64,000 nucleotides of DNA from Streptomyces mirabilis. GTDB taxonomy: Bacteria; Actinomycetota; Actinomycetes; Streptomycetales; Streptomycetaceae. The stretch is from contig NZ_CP074102.1 in NCBI RefSeq assembly GCF_018310535.1, forward strand, positions 8,928,001-8,992,000, given 5' to 3'. Both the position numbers and the translations under genes were made by a program. Under the pieces are notes generated by a model. That model saw nothing but the letters and a program-made list of their open reading frames with translations. It was not told where the DNA came from and searched no databases. Of this stretch, positions 60,667 to 64,000 are shown piece after piece. Positions within the stretch are counted from its first letter, which is position 1. Every line of letters starts with the position of its first letter.

Positions 60667-61121
60667 GTGGACGCACTGACAACATCGCAGGCCAGGGTCC
60701 TCTTGGACGCCGACGGGGTGATCATCGAGTGGAGCGGGGAAGCCGAGGCGTTGCTCGGTCACCGGCGCGAGCCCTGGCCGACCGCCAGCTCACCAGCTGG
60801 GGACTGTCCGAGCTCGCCTTCACCACGGAGTTGATCGTCAGCGAGCTGGTCACCAACGCCATCCGGTACGCCCCGGGCACCATCCAGGTACGGCTTATCC
60901 GGGACCGCGCGCTGATCTGCGAGGTGACCGACGGCAGTAGCGCCGCCCCTCACCTGCGCCACCCGCGGACCACCGACGAGGGCGGCCGCGGGCTCCTGCT
61001 CGTCGCCCAGCTCACCGACCGCTGGGGCACCCGCCACACCCGCCGCGGCAAGACCATCTGGACCGAACAACCGCTGCCCACGCATCCGGACGGCACCGTG
61101 CCTGTCGCCCCGGACATCTGA
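60667..61121 (+). pseudogene. SpoIIE-type PAS/phosphatase/ATPase gene with large internal deletion
   Basis: GTG at 60667 opens VDALTTSQARVLLDADGVIIEWSGEAEALLGHRREPW, the first PAS segment of SpoIIE-like phosphatases. About 40 codons later, in another frame, the C-terminal HATPase part appears: RALADRQLTSWGLSELAFTTELIVSELVTNAIRYAPGTIQVRLI, then CEVTDGSSAAPHLRHPRTTDEGGRGLLLVAQLTDRWGTRHTRRGKTIWTEQPLP, to 61121. Everything between (GAF and PP2C domains, normally 400 or more residues) is missing. The junction lies near 60765-60775. Confidence 0.75.
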
Positions 61122-61309
61122 TCACCGGGTTTCGACCGGCAGGCCGGGCAGTCGGCCTTGGAGGCGCTGCACCGGGCGTCCGTCGCGGCGCCGGCGCTGT
61201 ACACCGGGCCGATCGAGTTGTCGGCCGGTGCGGCCGCGTGCCATCTGCGGGAGCCGCTGGGGCGCCCGGCGCTGGCCGTCAGGGGCAGCGCGCGTGCTCG
61301 CCTGAGATG
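61122..61309. other. Gap with a gene fragment of unknown family
   Basis: On the plus strand FDRQAGQSALEALHRASVAAPALYTGPIELSAGAAACHLREPLGRPALAVRG looks like part of a protein, but it has no own start and is followed by the antisense of the stress-protein gene. No assignment was possible. Confidence 0.35.
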
Positions 61310-62173
61310 TCACGGCCTCTGCGGCACGACCGCGACCGGGCACTGGGCGTGGTGCAGAAGTGTGTGACTGACGCGTCCGAGCTGGAGCCCGAAGTGGCCT
61401 GTCCTGGGCCGGGCCCCGATGACCACGAGGTCAGCGGCTGCCGATCGGTCCACGAGGATCTTGCCGGCCGGCCCCTCGATCGTCGTACGGTGCGTCCGTA
61501 CCCGGGGATGCTCGGCGATCGCTTCTGCGAGCACGGCGTCGAGCAGTGCGGAGGCCTCCTCTTCGGGAGTGTTCGCCGCTTCCTCGGGAGGACGACTCAG
61601 GTGGGCGGGACTGCGCCAGGCCCGGACCACGTCCAGGACGCAACCGCGCACCTCGGCCTCGCGGAAGGCGAACCGCACGGTCTCGGCGGTGGTGTCGGCG
61701 TCCCCCAGGCCAAGCAGTATCCGCTCATGTGTTCCGGCCATGCCCGCTCGATCGCCTCGGACCACTATCACCGGACAACGGGCCCTGCCCGCCACGGCCA
61801 GACCGACCGACCCGAGAAGCATTCCTTTGAGCTGACCGCGACCGCGCGACCCCGTCACCAGCGCGGACGCACCATCACCCTCGCGCACGAGGGCGACTGC
61901 CGCCTCCTCCGCGAGGATGTCGGTGGTGACCTTCACGTCAGGGTTGCGCCGCTCGGCGCGCTCCGCCCCGGAAGCTACGATGTGCTCCGCCAGCACCTGC
62001 TCGGAGGGGCGCGTCAGGCCGATGGACGGCAGGGCACCCTCGTATCGCTCCCAGAGGGAGGCGTAGACGAGCCTGAGGGGAACCCCGTGGCGGACTGCCT
62101 CGTCCACGGCCCAGTCGAGGGCAAGCAGACTCGAGTCCGATCCGTCGATGCCTACAACCAGAGGGAGTGTCAT
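61310..62173 (-). CDS. Universal stress protein, tandem UspA domains
   Basis: A 287-residue protein of two Usp domains. Domain one starts LPLVVGIDGSDSSLLALDWAVDEAVRHG and has the ATP-binding GSRGRGQLKGMLLGSVGLAVAGRARCPVIVV. Domain two has RILLGLGDADTTAETVRFAF and a weaker binding motif, GARPRTGHFGLQLGRVSHTLLHHAQCPVAVV. In actinobacteria such tandem proteins rise in hypoxia and dormancy. It lies beside a [NiFe] hydrogenase locus on the same strand, which suits a low-oxygen or starvation role. ATG at 62173. Confidence 0.93.
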   Translation of the reverse strand: MTLPLVVGIDGSDSSLLALDWAVDEAVRHGVPLRLVYASLWERYEGALPSIGLTRPSEQVLAEHIVASGAERAERRNPDVKVTTDILAEEAAVALVREGDGASALVTGSRGRGQLKGMLLGSVGLAVAGRARCPVIVVRGDRAGMAGTHERILLGLGDADTTAETVRFAFREAEVRGCVLDVVRAWRSPAHLSRPPEEAANTPEEEASALLDAVLAEAIAEHPRVRTHRTTIEGPAGKILVDRSAAADLVVIGARPRTGHFGLQLGRVSHTLLHHAQCPVAVVPQRP

Positions 62174-62182
62174 CGTCCCCAC

Positions 62183-62314
62183 CGCCTTTCTTGGGACTTA
62201 CAGCGCATGGGACCGACTTCAACCGTTGCACCCTCTCTCGCCGGGGCACGAGGGGCCCTTCGGCCCCTTCCGGGGCCCATAGGTCCATGGCTCGTCCATC
62301 CCCGCCACGGCCGC
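62183..62314. other. Short gap upstream of the stress-protein gene
   Basis: Probably carries the promoter of the minus-strand stress-protein gene. No clear motif was found. Confidence 0.35.
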
Positions 62315-62820
62315 TCACGGTAGAGGCGCACCGCCAGACGTCTGCCGCTGGTGGTTCCCTTCGCGGGCCTGAAGTACGGAGGCGGAGGTGCGCTCGATCA
62401 ATTCGGAGAGGGCCGACCGCACCGGGTCGCTCAGTCCCGTGCCGAGTTCGACATCGGCCACCTCAACGGCGTGCACGACGACCTTCCGCGGGAGCAGGTC
62501 GAGGGCTTCCGCCAGAGCGAGGCATTCCCCCAGCCCCAGGGCGTGTGTGCTCGCCGTACCAGTCCCGCGGCCGGCCGCCTCCGTCGCTGTCAGGGTGTGC
62601 AGCGCGCCCGGCCTGGCCGGATGTAGACGGAGGGCTTCCACCACGACCGCGGTGTCCGCTCCGCGCCACAGTTCGAGCATCCGGCCGGGTTCGCCGTCGC
62701 TGACCGCCAGCACGACGTCCTCGGGGACCCTGCCCCGCAAGGCCTCCACCACCGCCGGACCCGCCCCGTCGTCACCGCGAGGGGGTTGCCCACGCCGATC
62801 ACCACGACCCGGCCGGTCAT
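62315..62820 (-). pseudogene. [NiFe]-hydrogenase maturation endopeptidase, frameshifted
   Basis: ATG at 62820 overlaps the large-subunit stop (ATGA). The first 15 residues are MTGRVVVIGVGNPLA. The family then needs RGDDGAG, and the frame is lost at about 62780 because one C is missing in the CCCCTC-GCGG stretch. In the other frame the gene goes on well: VVEALRGRVPEDVVLAVSDGEPGRMLELWRGADTAVVVEALRLHPARPGALHTLTATEA, to a stop at 62315. The enzyme would remove the C-terminal tail of the hydrogenase large subunit after nickel insertion. If the shift is real the hydrogenase cannot be matured by this copy. Confidence 0.8.
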
Positions 62821-64000
62821 GCGCGTTCCACGGTCAGATCGAGGAAGTGGGCGGCGCAGGAGATGCAGGGGTCGTGATTGCGGATGGCCCGCTCGCACAA
62901 GCGAATGAGCTCCTCGTCGTCGGCTGCGGCTCCGAGCCTGTCCAGGCGTGCCTGGACGGCCCGGCGTACGTCCTCCTCGATGGCCGTCTGGTTCTGTGCC
63001 GTGGGCGGGATGATGCGGGCCGAGGTGAGCGTGCCGTCCTCGGCAAGGGCGTAGCGGTGGTACAGCAGCCCGCGGGGTGCCTCGGTCGCTCCGGCGCCCA
63101 CCGCCTTCCGCGGGAGGACGTCGAGAGCCGACCGCGACGGTTGTTCGTAGCCCTCGATGATCCTCAGGGCTTCCTCGACGGCCTGCACCACCTCCACGGC
63201 GCGTACGACGATGCTTCGGAAGGGGTTGTCGCAGATGTCCCCGGCCAGGGGATCGCCCAGCCCGGCGTCCCTGGCGGCTTGGGCCGCCACCGGGTGGAGC
63301 CACCGGCCGTTGATCGCGTAGCGGGCCAGTGGGCCGGTCAGGTAGCGGCGGCCGTCGAGCGCGGCGGTCAGAGCGGTGCTGTGCGGCACCTGCTCTTCGT
63401 GCACGTGCTGTTCGAGGTCGGACACGGGGAACTCGCGCAGCGCAGGGGTTCGGCCGTGGGCGGTGATGGCCGTTGGTGTGCCGGAGTCGATGGCGTAGCG
63501 GCCGGGGTCGCGCAGTGCGAGCAGGTCGTGATCGCTTGCCGCGTCGGGGAAGTCGAACGCCGCCACCCAGCGGACGGTTTCCAGTGCGTCGTCGCGGGCC
63601 TGCCGCAACCGTTCGGCCAACGGACGGAGTTCCTCGGGCGCCGGTGTGCGGTAGAAGCCGCCGACGCGGACGTTGACCGGGTGGATGGGGCGTCCGCCCA
63701 GTTGTTCGAGGATCGCGTTGCCGGTCTGTTTGATCCGCAGGCCGCGCTCGACGGCCGCCCGCTGGTCGCGGGCGAGTTCGATGGCATCGGCCCGGCCGAG
63801 GAAGTCGGGGGCGTGCAGCAGGTAGATGTGCAGGGTGTGGCTCTCGATCCATTCGCCGCAGTACAGCAGGCGGCGCAGCTCCGCGAGAGGCCCGTCCACG
63901 GTGACACCGCAGGCGTTCTCGATCGCCTGGCAGGCGCTCATCTGGTAGGCGACCGGGCAGATTCCGCAGATGCGGGCGGTGATGTCCGGTGGCTCGGTGT
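62817..64000 (-). CDS. [NiFe]-hydrogenase large subunit (group 3-like), 5' part outside window
   Basis: The visible part begins in the L1 motif (RICGICPVAYQ, just right of 63941) and ends with the L2 motif DPCISCAAHFLDLTVERA. The four cysteines hold the NiFe centre. Cleavage after the His of CAAH would remove FLDLTVERA in maturation. Other family regions are GRPIHPVNVRVGGF and YQTAIEEDV-type residues near the end. The RICGICPVAYQ form and the short C-terminal tail point to a cytoplasmic group 3 (NAD(P)-linked) enzyme. The frame continues past the window edge. It overlaps the maturation protease gene by four bases. Confidence 0.9.
   Translation of the reverse strand, partial: TEPPDITARICGICPVAYQMSACQAIENACGVTVDGPLAELRRLLYCGEWIESHTLHIYLLHAPDFLGRADAIELARDQRAAVERGLRIKQTGNAILEQLGGRPIHPVNVRVGGFYRTPAPEELRPLAERLRQARDDALETVRWVAAFDFPDAASDHDLLALRDPGRYAIDSGTPTAITAHGRTPALREFPVSDLEQHVHEEQVPHSTALTAALDGRRYLTGPLARYAINGRWLHPVAAQAARDAGLGDPLAGDICDNPFRSIVVRAVEVVQAVEEALRIIEGYEQPSRSALDVLPRKAVGAGATEAPRGLLYHRYALAEDGTLTSARIIPPTAQNQTAIEEDVRRAVQARLDRLGAAADDEELIRLCERAIRNHDPCISCAAHFLDLTVERA

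Overview
The window is very GC-rich DNA with GTG and TTG starts, GGAGG-type ribosome sites and protein families typical of Streptomyces or a close relative: a melC1-melC2 tyrosinase pair, PucR, TetR and DeoR regulators, GH64 glucanase, SpoIIE-type phosphatase and Streptomyces-type insertion sequences. No rRNA or tRNA was seen.

Layout. 1-5.5 kb: the end of a zinc-type or quinone oxidoreductase, then a sugar/aminoglycoside-kinase-like gene broken by an IS and a group II intron, then an ATP-dependent DNA ligase gene with a stop codon right after its catalytic lysine. 5.7-32.4 kb is an almost undamaged chromosomal stretch: desaturase plus ferredoxin reductase with a divergent PucR regulator; a thioredoxin-like gene; melC1-melC2; an MFS exporter with TetR; AlkB; an APH-family kinase; a TPR protein coupled to a polyprenyl synthase; an M4 protease; AIM24; an FMN reductase with TetR; a GH64 glucanase; an intact IS200/IS605 element; and a polyol uptake and oxidation operon (solute-binding protein, two permeases, dehydrogenase, PfkB kinase) with its DeoR regulator.

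32.8-64 kb is very different. It is a patchwork of accessory genes, nested mobile elements (IS701, ISL3, IS110, IS630, IS1380, IS607, IS5) and truncated genes. More than a dozen single-base frameshifts or premature stops occur here, several of them in C or G runs. Notable items are a two-repeat remnant that looks like a type I-E CRISPR array, an IS630-type transposon that carries a chloramphenicol phosphotransferase gene inside its terminal repeats, and a VOC protein plus MFS exporter lying between two copies of an integrase 3' tail. The right edge holds a universal stress protein gene and the start of a [NiFe] hydrogenase locus whose maturation protease gene is frameshifted.

The most interesting candidate is the IS630-cpt transposon at 47972-49865: 30-bp inverted repeats with one mismatch, TA flanks, a transposase that appears to need a -1 frameshift, and a convergent resistance-type passenger gene.
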